64,000 nt of DNA from Oceanipulchritudo sp049975345 (GCA_049975345.1 JBNGDP010000003.1:25339-89338), one strand, 5' to 3'; counted from the first letter of the stretch, positions 1-7,761 are shown. A program made the numbers and translations. Notes: a model not told the origin generated them from the sequence alone.

Positions 1-1
1 C

Positions 2-337
2 CTCATGCTGTTTGAACGGGGCATCCAGGGGTTTCATCTTTCCCTGGCCTACATCATTCCCGGCACCCTGCTCACCGCGGCGTTTTTTCTGTTCGTCATC
101 GGGGCCGGGTTGCGCGCCCAGCGCCTGCCCGTCCGCGTCGGCCGCGAAACCCTGATCGGTAAGATCACCCGCGCCACCTCCAATATCGATTCCCGGTCGG
201 GACATGTCTCCATCGACGGGGAGGATTGGGCCGCCACCAGTGAACAACCCGTTTCCATGGGCCAAACCGTCGAGATCATCGGCCGGCAAGGCCTGCGGTT
301 GATCGTGAAGCCAACTCCAAAGGAGGAATCGTCATGA
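2..337 (+). CDS. NfeD-family protein, C-terminal part (5' end outside window)
   Basis: The reading frame is open at the window edge, so only the last ~111 residues are visible. A hydrophobic stretch (about residues 15-37 of the visible part) is followed by a small beta-rich domain with the G-x-A...G-x-V-x-x-x-G-x-x-W-x-A pattern of the NfeD C-terminal OB fold. In this family the protein is a membrane partner of SPFH proteins in membrane quality control. The next gene is a slipin and overlaps this one by 4 nt (ATGA), which is the classic NfeD-slipin operon pair. Whether the missing part is a short NfeD or carries the ClpP-like protease domain cannot be seen. Confidence 0.85.
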   Translation, partial: LMLFERGIQGFHLSLAYIIPGTLLTAAFFLFVIGAGLRAQRLPVRVGRETLIGKITRATSNIDSRSGHVSIDGEDWAATSEQPVSMGQTVEIIGRQGLRLIVKPTPKEESS

Positions 338-1128
338 AATTTGAAGGCATATCCGATCCGATGCTGTGGATCATCACCGTCATCATCCTGCTGGCCCTCC
401 TGCTGCCGGCCATGATCCGCATCCTGCGGGAATACGAGCGCGGCGTCATCTTCCGCCTGGGCAAATTGCTCCGGGCCAAGGGGCCGGGCCTGGTCATCCT
501 CATCCCCATCGTCGATCGCATGGTGCGCGTCGACCTGCGCGTCGTCACCATTGATGTCCCTCGCCAGGAGATGATGACCCGCGACAACGTCCCCGTCACC
601 GTCGATGCCGTACTGTATTTCCGCGTCATCGATTCCGAGGCCGCCATCGTCAAGGTGGAGCATTTCCTGAAAGCCACCTCGCTGATCGCCCAGACCACCC
701 TGCGCAGCGTCATCGGCCAGGCGGAGCTTGACGACCTCCTGGCCCACCGCGACAAGGTCAACCGGACCCTGCAGGAAATCATCGACCGCCAGACCGATCC
801 CTGGGGCATCAAGGTGACCGCGGTCGAGGTCAAGGACGTCGTCCTGCCCGATACGATGAAGCGGGCCATGGCCAAACAGGCCGAAATGGAGCGCGAACGC
901 CGTGCCAAGGTGATCAACGCCCTCGGGGAGTTCCAGGCGGCCGAAAAACTGGTCGAGGCCGGAGAACGGATCCATTCCCAGCCCATCGCCCTGCAATTGC
1001 GCTTCCTGCAGACCATCCAGGAAATCTCCAGCGAGCACAACACCCACACCATCCTCCCGCTGCCGATCGACCTGCTGTCGCCGTACGTTACTGCGGGAGA
1101 AAAGAAGGAGGAAAATAAAACCCCATGA
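334..1128 (+). CDS. Slipin / stomatin-like SPFH protein
   Basis: 264 residues. One N-terminal hydrophobic segment (about residues 9-27) anchors the protein. The SPFH/Band 7 domain follows, with the RLGK near the membrane, the DVPxQE-like strand, the MTRDNVPVTVDAVLYFRV core and the WGIKVTAVEVKDVVLP segment typical of slipins. A strong Shine-Dalgarno (AAAGGAGG) lies just before the ATG, and the start overlaps the NfeD stop. Family members form oligomeric membrane scaffolds and work with NfeD. The length is normal for the family. Transcription probably continues into the small gene that follows, whose start overlaps this stop. Confidence 0.93.
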   Translation: MKFEGISDPMLWIITVIILLALLLPAMIRILREYERGVIFRLGKLLRAKGPGLVILIPIVDRMVRVDLRVVTIDVPRQEMMTRDNVPVTVDAVLYFRVIDSEAAIVKVEHFLKATSLIAQTTLRSVIGQAELDDLLAHRDKVNRTLQEIIDRQTDPWGIKVTAVEVKDVVLPDTMKRAMAKQAEMERERRAKVINALGEFQAAEKLVEAGERIHSQPIALQLRFLQTIQEISSEHNTHTILPLPIDLLSPYVTAGEKKEENKTP

Positions 1129-1451
1129 AAAACTATTCCGTGAACGACTGGATTCTCTACCACGAGCAGGAATCCTCAGATCATCCTGAACCGGGCGCGC
1201 ATGATATCAGTCCCGCCCCGCGGGGGGATGCCTATTCCTACCTGGTCGACCGGCTCTGGCGGGTCACCCGGGTGAACCGGGACGGTTCCCTTGAAGCAAC
1301 CGGTTCCAATGGCCGTGTCCATCGCCTGCCGCCCCATGACCGGCATATCGAAAAGGTCGGCTGGCTGCGCAGACGACTGCTGGGAAGAAGACTGGGCAGA
1401 CCGTACGGCAACCGCGGCCTCTTCCGCCGTCCTATCCGCTCCGGCAGGTAA
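1125..1451 (+). CDS. Hypothetical small basic protein
   Basis: 108 residues, with the start overlapping the slipin stop by 4 nt (ATGA) and a GGAGG about 13 nt upstream. I do not recognise a family. The middle part (about residues 36-70) looks like a compact beta domain (LVDRLWRVTRVNRDG, then EATGSNGRVHRLPPHD). The C-terminus is very arginine-rich (WLRRRLLGRRLGR and onward), as in proteins that bind nucleic acid or membrane. No signal peptide or transmembrane segment is seen. Position suggests co-expression with NfeD and slipin. A role in the same membrane process is only a guess. Confidence 0.6.
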   Translation: MKNYSVNDWILYHEQESSDHPEPGAHDISPAPRGDAYSYLVDRLWRVTRVNRDGSLEATGSNGRVHRLPPHDRHIEKVGWLRRRLLGRRLGRPYGNRGLFRRPIRSGR

Positions 1452-1544
1452 TCACCAGGATGGCGGATTTTCTTGTCTCCTTTCCGTGAAAGATTTAGAT
1501 TTCCAAAACTCCCCCGAGCACACACGCCGAACCAAGGATTCACA

Positions 1545-2972
1545 GTGAAAATTTGGAATTGTTCATGGGATCACACCCCCGGCCGCGCGTCCGTGATCGC
1601 GCTTTTCCTGCTGCCCCTCCTTCTTCCCGCACAGGTCCTCATGGAAATGTCCGTGGAGAAGAACACGGACCTGAATGGCCCGTGGGATTTCCTGCCGCTG
1701 GAAGGCTTCCAGATCCAGGAGGGACGGATCCATCACTACACCCCGCTGCCCCGCACCTTCTACCAGTTGCGCATCAACCAGGTGGAAAGCGATGACTTCG
1801 ACAATGACGGCGTTCCCAATGTCGAGGACAATTGTCCCTACACCCCGAATCCCGGACAGGAGGACGCCAACGGCAACGGGATCGGCGACGCCTGTGAGGA
1901 CTTCCTTTTTGATCCGAACGACGAAGTCGATAATGATCCCTACGCCGAACCGCCCCAGCTTTGGGACCAGCGAAAACTGGACGGCAAGGAGCTGAACGAA
2001 TACCCGGACATCGAGTATCCCCCCGGGGGCGGACCGGATGCCCTCTTGCCCGACAAGGACCCAGGAACCGCTTCCACTTCCATGCCTGCGGGTTCCACCT
2101 TCACCGACTACCCGCCCGACCTGATCGGGGACGAGCCCGATGAAGTCACCGACCCGTTCAACTGCCCCCTCGACAATTACTTTGTCATGGAAACCGGCAG
2201 CCATGCCAACGCCGGCAGCGACGTCGAGGCCATCGAGCTCTGGCTGGGCGACTTTGTCGTCTACCTGCTCGCCCCCAGTGTCGGCTTCCAGCCCAACCAG
2301 GTCATCACCTGGGACTTCAATAACAGTTCCTGCGTCAGTTGCTGGGCGGACATGGACCCCGACGACTGGGACTCCGTGCGCCTGCTCACCCGCAGTTCCG
2401 ACGGTATCCAGGTCAGCCGCGTCACCATGGTCCACAGCCATTGCACCGTGCTGGAGGCCGAACCCCGCGCCTGGCTCGACAAGCGCTACGCCCGGGTCCT
2501 TGATTTCAGCATCGAGAACGCCCTCACCCGCTGGGACGAGCTCTTCCTGACCCGCCGCACCGCCCTCTACTACGCCTCCCAGGACCTCGGCCAGACCGGC
2601 TCCATCAAGTACGTCAACGCCGACACCGCCTGGTGCAGCGAGTTCACCTCCTGGGCCATACGGCAGACCGGCCTCAACACCCCGACCGGCTCGATCAACA
2701 CCAATGACATGCAGGCCTACTTCCTTTCCGTGGGCCGCTACTATACCCGCGCGGATTGCATGAACGGTGTCTACGAACTGCGGCCCGGCGACTACATGAG
2801 CATCAACGACGGCGAACACAGCGTCCTCTTCGCCGGCTGGAAAACCATGGCCGGGGACAAACCCGCCAACGGCGACGTCTACTACACCATCGAGGGGAAT
2901 ACCTGCAAGGCCGTCCGCATCCGCGAGCGCTCCTGGAACGACCACGTCGAGTTCGTCGGCAATGCGCAGTAG
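1545..2972 (+). CDS. Secreted protein with thrombospondin type 3 repeat and CHAP-like cysteine peptidase domain
   Basis: 475 residues from a GTG start chosen because AAGGA lies 6 nt upstream and a signal peptide follows (hydrophobic VIALFLLPLLLPAQ). An upstream ATG at 1473 would put 24 odd residues before the signal. Around residues 83-125 there is a D-x-D-N-D-G-V / D-x-N-G-N-G-I-G-D calcium-binding repeat of the thrombospondin type 3 kind with two cysteines. The C-terminal ~120 residues carry WCSEFTSWA (Cys364) and a later His425 (GEHSV), the arrangement of CHAP/amidase-like cysteine peptidases. A cell-wall or surface role is inferred. The central ~200 residues are unassigned. Confidence 0.6.
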   Translation: MKIWNCSWDHTPGRASVIALFLLPLLLPAQVLMEMSVEKNTDLNGPWDFLPLEGFQIQEGRIHHYTPLPRTFYQLRINQVESDDFDNDGVPNVEDNCPYTPNPGQEDANGNGIGDACEDFLFDPNDEVDNDPYAEPPQLWDQRKLDGKELNEYPDIEYPPGGGPDALLPDKDPGTASTSMPAGSTFTDYPPDLIGDEPDEVTDPFNCPLDNYFVMETGSHANAGSDVEAIELWLGDFVVYLLAPSVGFQPNQVITWDFNNSSCVSCWADMDPDDWDSVRLLTRSSDGIQVSRVTMVHSHCTVLEAEPRAWLDKRYARVLDFSIENALTRWDELFLTRRTALYYASQDLGQTGSIKYVNADTAWCSEFTSWAIRQTGLNTPTGSINTNDMQAYFLSVGRYYTRADCMNGVYELRPGDYMSINDGEHSVLFAGWKTMAGDKPANGDVYYTIEGNTCKAVRIRERSWNDHVEFVGNAQ

Positions 2973-2984
2973 GCCTTGTTTCCC

Positions 2985-2998
2985 AAACCTGCAGGTTT
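2985..2998. terminator. Short palindrome between convergent genes
   Basis: The perfect palindrome AAACCTGCAGGTTT (5-bp stem with TGCA loop) lies between the converging 3' ends at 2972 and 2997 and overlaps the stop codon of the minus-strand gene. It could be a weak bidirectional terminator. The stem is short and there is no T-run, so this is uncertain. Confidence 0.25.
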
Positions 2999-3836
2999 AA
3001 TCGGCGCTGCCGGTCTTGACCGTCTTTTCCTCCTCCACCTCGACCCGGATATCGGCGCTCCGGACGAGGGGCACATGGAAATTGGTGCCGTCGCGGACCA
3101 TGACCTTCTTGTCCCAGACCTCGAAGCCGGGGAGGCTGACGCGGATCCGGTGCAGGCCCTCGGGAATTTCCAGGGGCGCGCCGGTATTGCCGTAAAAGAC
3201 CCCGTCAATCTCAATGGAGGCGTTTTCCGGTTCGGAGGTGATGGTCACGAAAGCCGGCTCGGAAGGCAGTTCCTCCTCCACCCGGAACACCGGACTAGCG
3301 AGAATGGCGCTGGAGAGGCGGTCGGCGACGATGCGCCCAAGTTTGGCGTCGATGGTCGTATCAAGGACGCGCGTGCCTGATCCCTGGTTCTGCTTTTCCT
3401 CCGCCATTTCCGTCTTCGAGAAAACGACCCGTCCGGTCTGTGTTTCGAGGATCCGGACCGCCACTTCCAGACGGTGGAAAGTGGTCCGGGTCCGCACCCC
3501 GTATCCGGAAAAGTCCCGCACTTCCCTCCCGAAATCCACGACTTCCCCGGTCAGGATATAGTCGATCCCGCTCAGCTTGCCAAGGGCCACCGCCGTTGTG
3601 GGGTCCACCATGCCGGAGGACTGGAATCCCTGCTCCCGCAGAAGGGAATCCAGTTTGTCCCGTTCATAGAACACGAACTGGCCGGAGTTGATCAGGTTTT
3701 CCGTGATCAGGTTGGGAACAATACGGTCCACGGTGCCATCGAAATGAGTGCCGAAATCCGCGACCCCGATCGTGGGCGCGGAGGAAAGGGCGGATCCCGC
3801 CATCAGGAGGAGGAAAAAGGGAAGGATGGGTTTCAT
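2997..3836 (-). CDS. CsgG-like protein with C-terminal PEGA domain
   Basis: 279 residues with a signal peptide (about residues 1-19, LPFFLLLMAGSALSSA) but no lipobox cysteine. Residues ~20-180 match the CsgG/HfaB family: an IGVADF strand, N-L-I-NSGQFVFYERDKLDSLLREQGFQ, and GIDYILTGEVVDF. Residues ~193-250 form a PEGA domain (ITSEP-x-N-A-S-I-x-I-D-G, then a G-x-x-R-I-R-V-S-x-P-G-F end). CsgG proteins are outer-membrane secretion or envelope-stress proteins. The PEGA domain is a surface or periplasmic beta domain. It is followed on the same strand by nothing close, and preceded by a second CsgG-family gene 18 nt upstream, so the two probably form an operon. Confidence 0.8.
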   Translation of the reverse strand: MKPILPFFLLLMAGSALSSAPTIGVADFGTHFDGTVDRIVPNLITENLINSGQFVFYERDKLDSLLREQGFQSSGMVDPTTAVALGKLSGIDYILTGEVVDFGREVRDFSGYGVRTRTTFHRLEVAVRILETQTGRVVFSKTEMAEEKQNQGSGTRVLDTTIDAKLGRIVADRLSSAILASPVFRVEEELPSEPAFVTITSEPENASIEIDGVFYGNTGAPLEIPEGLHRIRVSLPGFEVWDKKVMVRDGTNFHVPLVRSADIRVEVEEEKTVKTGSAD

Positions 3837-3854
3837 TTTGCCGCTCCTTTGGAA

Positions 3855-4844
3855 TTACATTGCCGTCTTGTCGAAAACCACCGCATCGCCGCGCACCGGA
3901 GGCGTACCCTCCACCAGTTCGGCGTAGGCAACCTTTTCCGAAACCCGGTTGACCTTGATCTTCCCGGTGACCGCGCCCTCGAACACGTCCAGAATTTCAC
4001 CCGTGGCAGGGTCGGTCAGCACTTCCCCGGCCTCCCGGACCAGGAAGACGTCCCCGGCGGTGACACCGTAATTCTCGCCACGGTTGATGACGATCATTTC
4101 AGGACTCCGCACCGTCACCACATTGGCCGTGATCTCGTAATCCTCCATCTCCAAGGCGATGAACTCCACCGCTTTCGAAATGGCATCCTGGGCCGCTTCC
4201 CCAAGTGGCGTTTCCGCAAAGCCCGCCAGGTCCCCGCCAAATCCCCGGGTACTGTATCCCAGCCGCAGCTTGCTGCCGCCGGCCTTGCCGAGGATGCGTT
4301 TGCTGGCCACAACCGTGCTACTGGTCGTGTCGATCAACTTCACGACCAGTTCCAGTTCCGACTCGCTTCCACCGAGCCCGATCCGGATGCCCTTGAAACC
4401 AATGCCGCCACCGGTGCCCTGCGTCTCCTGCGAGACCCGCGTCACGGTCCCTGTGGCCAGGTACTTCGCGGTCCGAATCAAGCCGGTCTGCGCCACCTCC
4501 GTGGCTTCCGCCGCCCGGCCGCTCGCCGCAAGATCCTGCTCCGCGATGACGTTCCCCAGCTCCTGCCGCTCCACGATGACAAACCGTCCCGATTCCGAAA
4601 GGGCCGATTCCAGCATCATCGCCAGCCCTCCACCAAGCTCGACCTGCGCACGGTAATTCTGGGGATTGTCAAACCCCGTCACCGCCAGCGCATGCTTGAT
4701 CCCGGTGTACTCCGGCAATTCAACCTGCGATTTCCCCTCCTCGGACTCGGCGTCCTTCTTCAGCGCCTTTCCCAGAAAGGCCTGCCCCGGCGTCGCCAAA
4801 ACCGCGAAACACGCCATCATTCCAACAATCCTGTAGCTTTTCAT
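3855..4844 (-). CDS. CsgG-family envelope protein
   Basis: 329 residues. The start at 4844 is preferred over a longer frame because GGAAG lies just upstream and a signal peptide begins there (MKSYRIVGMMACFAVLATPGQA). The CsgG domain spans about residues 50-220: LAVTGFDNPQ, SALSESGRFVIVERQELGNVI and TAKYLATGTVTRV are its conserved blocks. The C-terminal ~100 residues (NRGENYGVTAGDVFLVREAGE, then GKIKVNRVSEKVAYAEL) resemble the small beta domain found at the end of FlgT-like and CsgG-like proteins. It is upstream of, and probably co-transcribed with, the CsgG-PEGA gene. No curli subunit genes are nearby, so the secretion substrate is unknown. Confidence 0.8.
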   Translation of the reverse strand: MKSYRIVGMMACFAVLATPGQAFLGKALKKDAESEEGKSQVELPEYTGIKHALAVTGFDNPQNYRAQVELGGGLAMMLESALSESGRFVIVERQELGNVIAEQDLAASGRAAEATEVAQTGLIRTAKYLATGTVTRVSQETQGTGGGIGFKGIRIGLGGSESELELVVKLIDTTSSTVVASKRILGKAGGSKLRLGYSTRGFGGDLAGFAETPLGEAAQDAISKAVEFIALEMEDYEITANVVTVRSPEMIVINRGENYGVTAGDVFLVREAGEVLTDPATGEILDVFEGAVTGKIKVNRVSEKVAYAELVEGTPPVRGDAVVFDKTAM

Positions 4845-4964
4845 AATAACTTCCATTAGCGGAATTTTGACAGCGCTCCAAGTCCTTTTTGATGTTTCCA
4901 AGTCAGGATAAGCGGCACGGAACCTGCTGCCGCAATCCGGGGAAACCTTTTCCCCTCACCCATT

Positions 4965-5019
4965 CCCGGTTGCCGGATGTCTCCTGGTGTCAGCAGACGG
5001 CAGCCGGGAATCTTTTTTT
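4965..5019 (+). terminator. Rho-independent terminator-like hairpin facing right
   Basis: CCCGGTTGCC (4965-4974) pairs with GGCAGCCGGG (4999-5008) over 10 bp with one G-T pair, followed by AATCTTTTTTTC. The T-run is on the plus strand although both flanking genes are on the minus strand, so it would stop antisense or read-through transcription from the left. A second hairpin, GGGGAAA/TTTCCCC, lies at about 4940-4956. Confidence 0.45.
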
Positions 5020-5026
5020 CTTTTAG

Positions 5027-5115
5027 ACAAAGGACGAAGGACGAAGGACAAAGGACGAAGGTCGTTATTGCCCTTTGCCTTTCGTCCTTAGTCCTTCGTC
5101 CTTCGTCCTTCGTCC
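5027..5115. repeat. Inverted array of degenerate heptamers (GGACGAA / TTCGTCC)
   Basis: The left arm (about 5027-5061) is a direct array of AAGGAC(G/A)-type heptamers. After a short spacer the right arm (5071-5115) repeats the same unit in reverse complement, so the whole can fold into a long hairpin. The right arm runs into the last codons of the phosphatase gene. The same unit forms an 11-copy array at 12372-12448. Confidence 0.8.
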
Positions 5116-5939
5116 CTCGCCCGAACCACCACCACCGTGGTGTTATCGCGGCCGGATTCGGAGAGGGCCTCCTCCATGAGGCGGCGGGACGGGGAAAGGC
5201 CGTTGAGGCGCGGCGGGGGATCGAGGAGAATCCGCCGGATGCTGCTGTCCCAGAGCCCCTCGATCAAGCCGTCGGTACAAAGGACCAGGCGTTCCCCTGG
5301 CTGCAGGGCAAAAGAGCCTGCCTGCGGTTGGAGGGTGGAGGTTTTGCCCCCGAGGCACATCTGCAACATGTGCCGGCCCTCATGATAGCGGGCCTCCCGC
5401 TCGTTGAGCTTGCCCTGCCGGAAGAGCCAGCCGACGTGGGTGTGATCCTCGGTCACCTGCTCCATCCGTCCATCCGGGGGGATCCGGTAGATCCGGCTGT
5501 CTCCAACGTGGCAGAAATACCCCTTCCACGGGGTGAGCCAGACCATGCTCAGGGTCGCCCCCATGCCGCTGCATTCCTCGTAGTGGCGGCCCATGACGAC
5601 CATTTCCGCGTGGATTTGCTCAAAGAGCGCCACCAGGACCTTCTCATGGGCTCCTTCCGCCTGCAGGGAATCCGTGCGGAACTGCTTGGGAAAGCGCTGG
5701 GTGATGGCCTGAACGGCGATGCGGCTGGCGAACTCCCCGGCATTGGCCCCGCCCATGCCGTCGCTGACCGCGAACACGAAATCCCCCAGCGCGAAATCCG
5801 CCTCCCCCTCCTTCCCGAGCAGATGAACCTCGTCCGCGTCAAAGGTCAGGGCGAGGAAAGCATCCTCGTTGTTCTTGCGGAAGGGGCCCTTGTCGGTCAG
5901 CCCCCACCATTGAATATCGCAGGCTTCCTCCTTGCCCAT
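5088..5939 (-). CDS. PP2C-family serine/threonine protein phosphatase
   Basis: 283 residues. The ATG at 5939 overlaps the TGA of the upstream gene (TGATG) and has GGGGAAG just before it. All metal-binding motifs of the PP2C family are present in order: RKNNEDA near the N-terminus, VSDGMGG, HVGDSR, LCTDGL and GRDNTTVVVV near the end. It is therefore predicted to be an active Mn/Mg-dependent phosphatase that removes phosphate from Ser/Thr. The last residues (DEGRRTKD) are encoded by the heptamer repeat and are probably not functional. The upstream kinase-like gene is its likely partner in a reversible phosphorylation pair. Confidence 0.92.
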   Translation of the reverse strand: MGKEEACDIQWWGLTDKGPFRKNNEDAFLALTFDADEVHLLGKEGEADFALGDFVFAVSDGMGGANAGEFASRIAVQAITQRFPKQFRTDSLQAEGAHEKVLVALFEQIHAEMVVMGRHYEECSGMGATLSMVWLTPWKGYFCHVGDSRIYRIPPDGRMEQVTEDHTHVGWLFRQGKLNEREARYHEGRHMLQMCLGGKTSTLQPQAGSFALQPGERLVLCTDGLIEGLWDSSIRRILLDPPPRLNGLSPSRRLMEEALSESGRDNTTVVVVRARDEGRRTKD

Positions 5940-6484
5940 CACTTCCCCTGCTCCTGCTCCGGCTCTTGCTCCTGCTCCTGCTCCTGCTCCTGCTCTTGCT
6001 CCTGCTCCTGCTCCTGCTCCTGCTCAATCGCCCGCAGTTCCTGCAGTGCCTTGGCGTACTTCTTGTCCTTGTTCAGTTCCTCCAGTTCCTCCAGCGAAAA
6101 CCCCTCCCCGGTCGCCGTGATCGTGGCAAACTCAAAGTCGATCACGCAGAACCGGCCAAGGTCCGCGTTGTAGGTCACATTCCGTGCAAAGGGATCGTTG
6201 TGGCGCACCCCGTACTGTTCCAGTTCCTGGAAAAGGTGCTCCAGCTTGTCATGGCTGATTTTATCCACGATGGTCCCGCAGTTCGTGGTGACCATGTATA
6301 ATTTTTCAGCATCCGCCTCGAGGACCCGCGGGACAAATGGGCAATTTTGCTTTTCGAGATACCGCAGGACCTGCAATTCATTCTCGAAGCGCCGCTTGGC
6401 AAGGGGACCGCGGAAGGTTTTGTGGACGCGTCCGTCGTACCCGATGCGGACGGTCGCTTGCTTGGAATCTTTTACATCTTGCAT
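5939..6484 (-). CDS. Small kinase-like protein with Glu-Gln repeat tail
   Basis: 181 residues. A lysine in VHKTF and a glutamate in FENELQVLRYL sit like the VAIK lysine and helix-C glutamate of a kinase N-lobe. VRHNDPFARNVTY and CVIDFEFA sit like the catalytic loop (HxD...N) and the DFG of RIO or aminoglycoside-phosphotransferase type kinases. The fold would be unusually small because the C-lobe after DFE is only ~50 residues. The end is 13 dipeptides, 12 Glu-Gln and one Glu-Pro, from a GAGCAG hexamer expansion. Translation is coupled to the PP2C gene that follows. Kinase activity is inferred, not shown. Confidence 0.6.
   Translation of the reverse strand: MQDVKDSKQATVRIGYDGRVHKTFRGPLAKRRFENELQVLRYLEKQNCPFVPRVLEADAEKLYMVTTNCGTIVDKISHDKLEHLFQELEQYGVRHNDPFARNVTYNADLGRFCVIDFEFATITATGEGFSLEELEELNKDKKYAKALQELRAIEQEQEQEQEQEQEQEQEQEQEPEQEQGK
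5948..6025 (-). repeat. Hexamer microsatellite (GAGCAG)13 inside a coding region
   Basis: Thirteen hexanucleotide units, mostly GAGCAG on the minus strand with two CAA variants and one CCG variant. They encode the Glu-Gln tail of the kinase-like protein. Changes in copy number keep the frame and would only alter tail length. Confidence 0.9.
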
Positions 6485-6543
6485 GGCTTGAATCTTTCAG
6501 TCCCCGGAGAGGACGGAGATTTTTTTAATCATTCTTGAACAAT

Positions 6544-6559
6544 TGGCCCGGAAACTGCA
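6544..6559 (+). promoter_or_regulatory. Sigma-54-type promoter for glutamine synthetase
   Basis: TGGCCCGGAAACTGCA fits the -24/-12 consensus (TGGCAC-N5-TTGCW). The invariant GG and GC are present with exactly 10 nt between them. It lies 82 nt before the glnII start and faces it. A nitrogen-control promoter makes sense for this gene, but no NtrC enhancer site was identified. Confidence 0.6.
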
Positions 6560-6641
6560 TTTCACTTCCTTGAATCGGCGGAGGCCTCGTCAGGAGACGG
6601 GGCTGCAAACCGGCAACTGACACCTGAAACAAATCTAAAAT

Positions 6642-7652
6642 ATGGCGAAATACAAGCTTGAGTACATTTGGCTCGACGGCTACATGCCGGAGCCGAATAT
6701 GCGTGGTAAAACCAAGATCCTCGACAAGGCACCGGCCTCCGTCGAGGATTGCCCGGAATGGGGATTTGACGGCAGCTCGACGCTGCAGGCCGAGGGGCAC
6801 GACTCCGACTGTATCCTGAAGCCGGTCCGGCTCTACCCGGACGCCGGGCGCAACAATGCCTTCATTGTCCTCTGTGAGGTCTATCTCCCCAGCGGCGACC
6901 CGCACCCGACCAATTTCCGGGCCAAGATTCCGCACGATCCGGGCACATGGGCCGGTTTCGAGCAGGAATACTTCATGATGCAGGACGGCCGTCCGCTCGG
7001 GTTCCCGGAATTCGGTTATCCGAATCCGCAGGGCAAGTACTACACGGGCGTTGGCTACGACCATGTCGGGGACATCGCCCGCCAGATCGCCGATGAGCAC
7101 CTTGAGCTTTGCCTGGAAGCCGGCATTAACCACGAGGGCATCAACGCCGAAGTGGCCAAGGGCCAGTGGGAATTCCAGATCTTCGCCAAGGGGTCCAAGA
7201 CCGCCGCCGACGACGTCTGGGTCGCCCGCTACCTCCTCATGCGCCTGACCGAAAAGTACGGCGTCACGATCGAGCTCCACTGCAAGCCGCTCAGCGGCGA
7301 CTGGAACGGTTCCGGGATGCACTGCAACTTCTCCACGGAGTACCTGCGGGAGAGCGGCGGGAAGGATTACTTCCTCAAGCTCATGGACGCTTTCGAAAAG
7401 AACCGGGACGAGCACATCGCCGCTTACGGTCCGGACAACCAGTTGCGCCTGACCGGGCTCCACGAGACCCAGTCGATCGACAAGTTCAGCTGGGGCGTGG
7501 CCGACCGCGGCGCCTCCATCCGCGTCCCGCACAGTTTTGTGAAGAACAATTACAAGGGATATCTCGAGGACCGTCGCCCGAATTCGCAGGCGGATCCCTA
7601 CAAGGTCATCGGCCGCATCCTCAAGACCATCGAGGAAGTCCCGACCAACTAG
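6642..7652 (+). CDS. glnII: Glutamine synthetase, type II (eukaryote-like)
   Basis: 336 residues, the short length typical of GSII rather than the ~470-residue bacterial GSI. It converts glutamate, ammonia and ATP to glutamine in the cytoplasm. Diagnostic blocks are LEYIWLDG near the start, WGFDGSST (beta-grasp end), GFEQEYF (metal-binding glutamates), GINAEVAKGQWEFQ, and SGDWNGSGMHCNFST. No adenylylation loop of the GSI type is present. It is a single gene with its own sigma-54-like promoter and a strong terminator at 7691. GSII occurs in a limited set of bacteria, including rhizobia, actinomycetes and members of the PVC group. Confidence 0.96.
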   Translation: MAKYKLEYIWLDGYMPEPNMRGKTKILDKAPASVEDCPEWGFDGSSTLQAEGHDSDCILKPVRLYPDAGRNNAFIVLCEVYLPSGDPHPTNFRAKIPHDPGTWAGFEQEYFMMQDGRPLGFPEFGYPNPQGKYYTGVGYDHVGDIARQIADEHLELCLEAGINHEGINAEVAKGQWEFQIFAKGSKTAADDVWVARYLLMRLTEKYGVTIELHCKPLSGDWNGSGMHCNFSTEYLRESGGKDYFLKLMDAFEKNRDEHIAAYGPDNQLRLTGLHETQSIDKFSWGVADRGASIRVPHSFVKNNYKGYLEDRRPNSQADPYKVIGRILKTIEEVPTN

Positions 7653-7690
7653 TATTTGGGGTTGGGAGATTGCCTTTCTTTGATCTCCTC

Positions 7691-7730
7691 GCGGTCCCGG
7701 CTGCCCCATGCAGCGGGACCGCATTTTTTT
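7691..7730 (+). terminator. Rho-independent terminator of glnII
   Basis: GCGGTCCCG (7691-7699) pairs with CGGGACCGC (7714-7722), with an inner CTG/CAG pairing, followed by ATTTTTTT. It lies 39 nt after the glnII stop. Confidence 0.9.
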
Positions 7731-7735
7731 GCCGG

Positions 7736-7761
7736 TTTCACCAAGGTTTGATGCAATTGAG
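7736..7761 (+). repeat. Dispersed 26-nt intergenic repeat, copy 1
   Basis: It contains CCAAGGTTTGAT, two variable bases, then AATTGAG. A second copy at 63890-63915 matches at 23 of 26 positions. Both copies are followed within ~30 nt by a GC-rich hairpin, here GGCGCGC/GCGCGCC at 7774-7793. Confidence 0.7.

Noticed and set aside
1563..2945. 460-codon open frame antisense to the calcium-repeat protein
   Set aside because: It has no start signal or recognised domain, and the sense frame has a signal peptide and motif order.
5966..6301. Leucine-rich frame over the hexamer repeat
   Set aside because: It is only the opposite-strand translation of the GAGCAG microsatellite.
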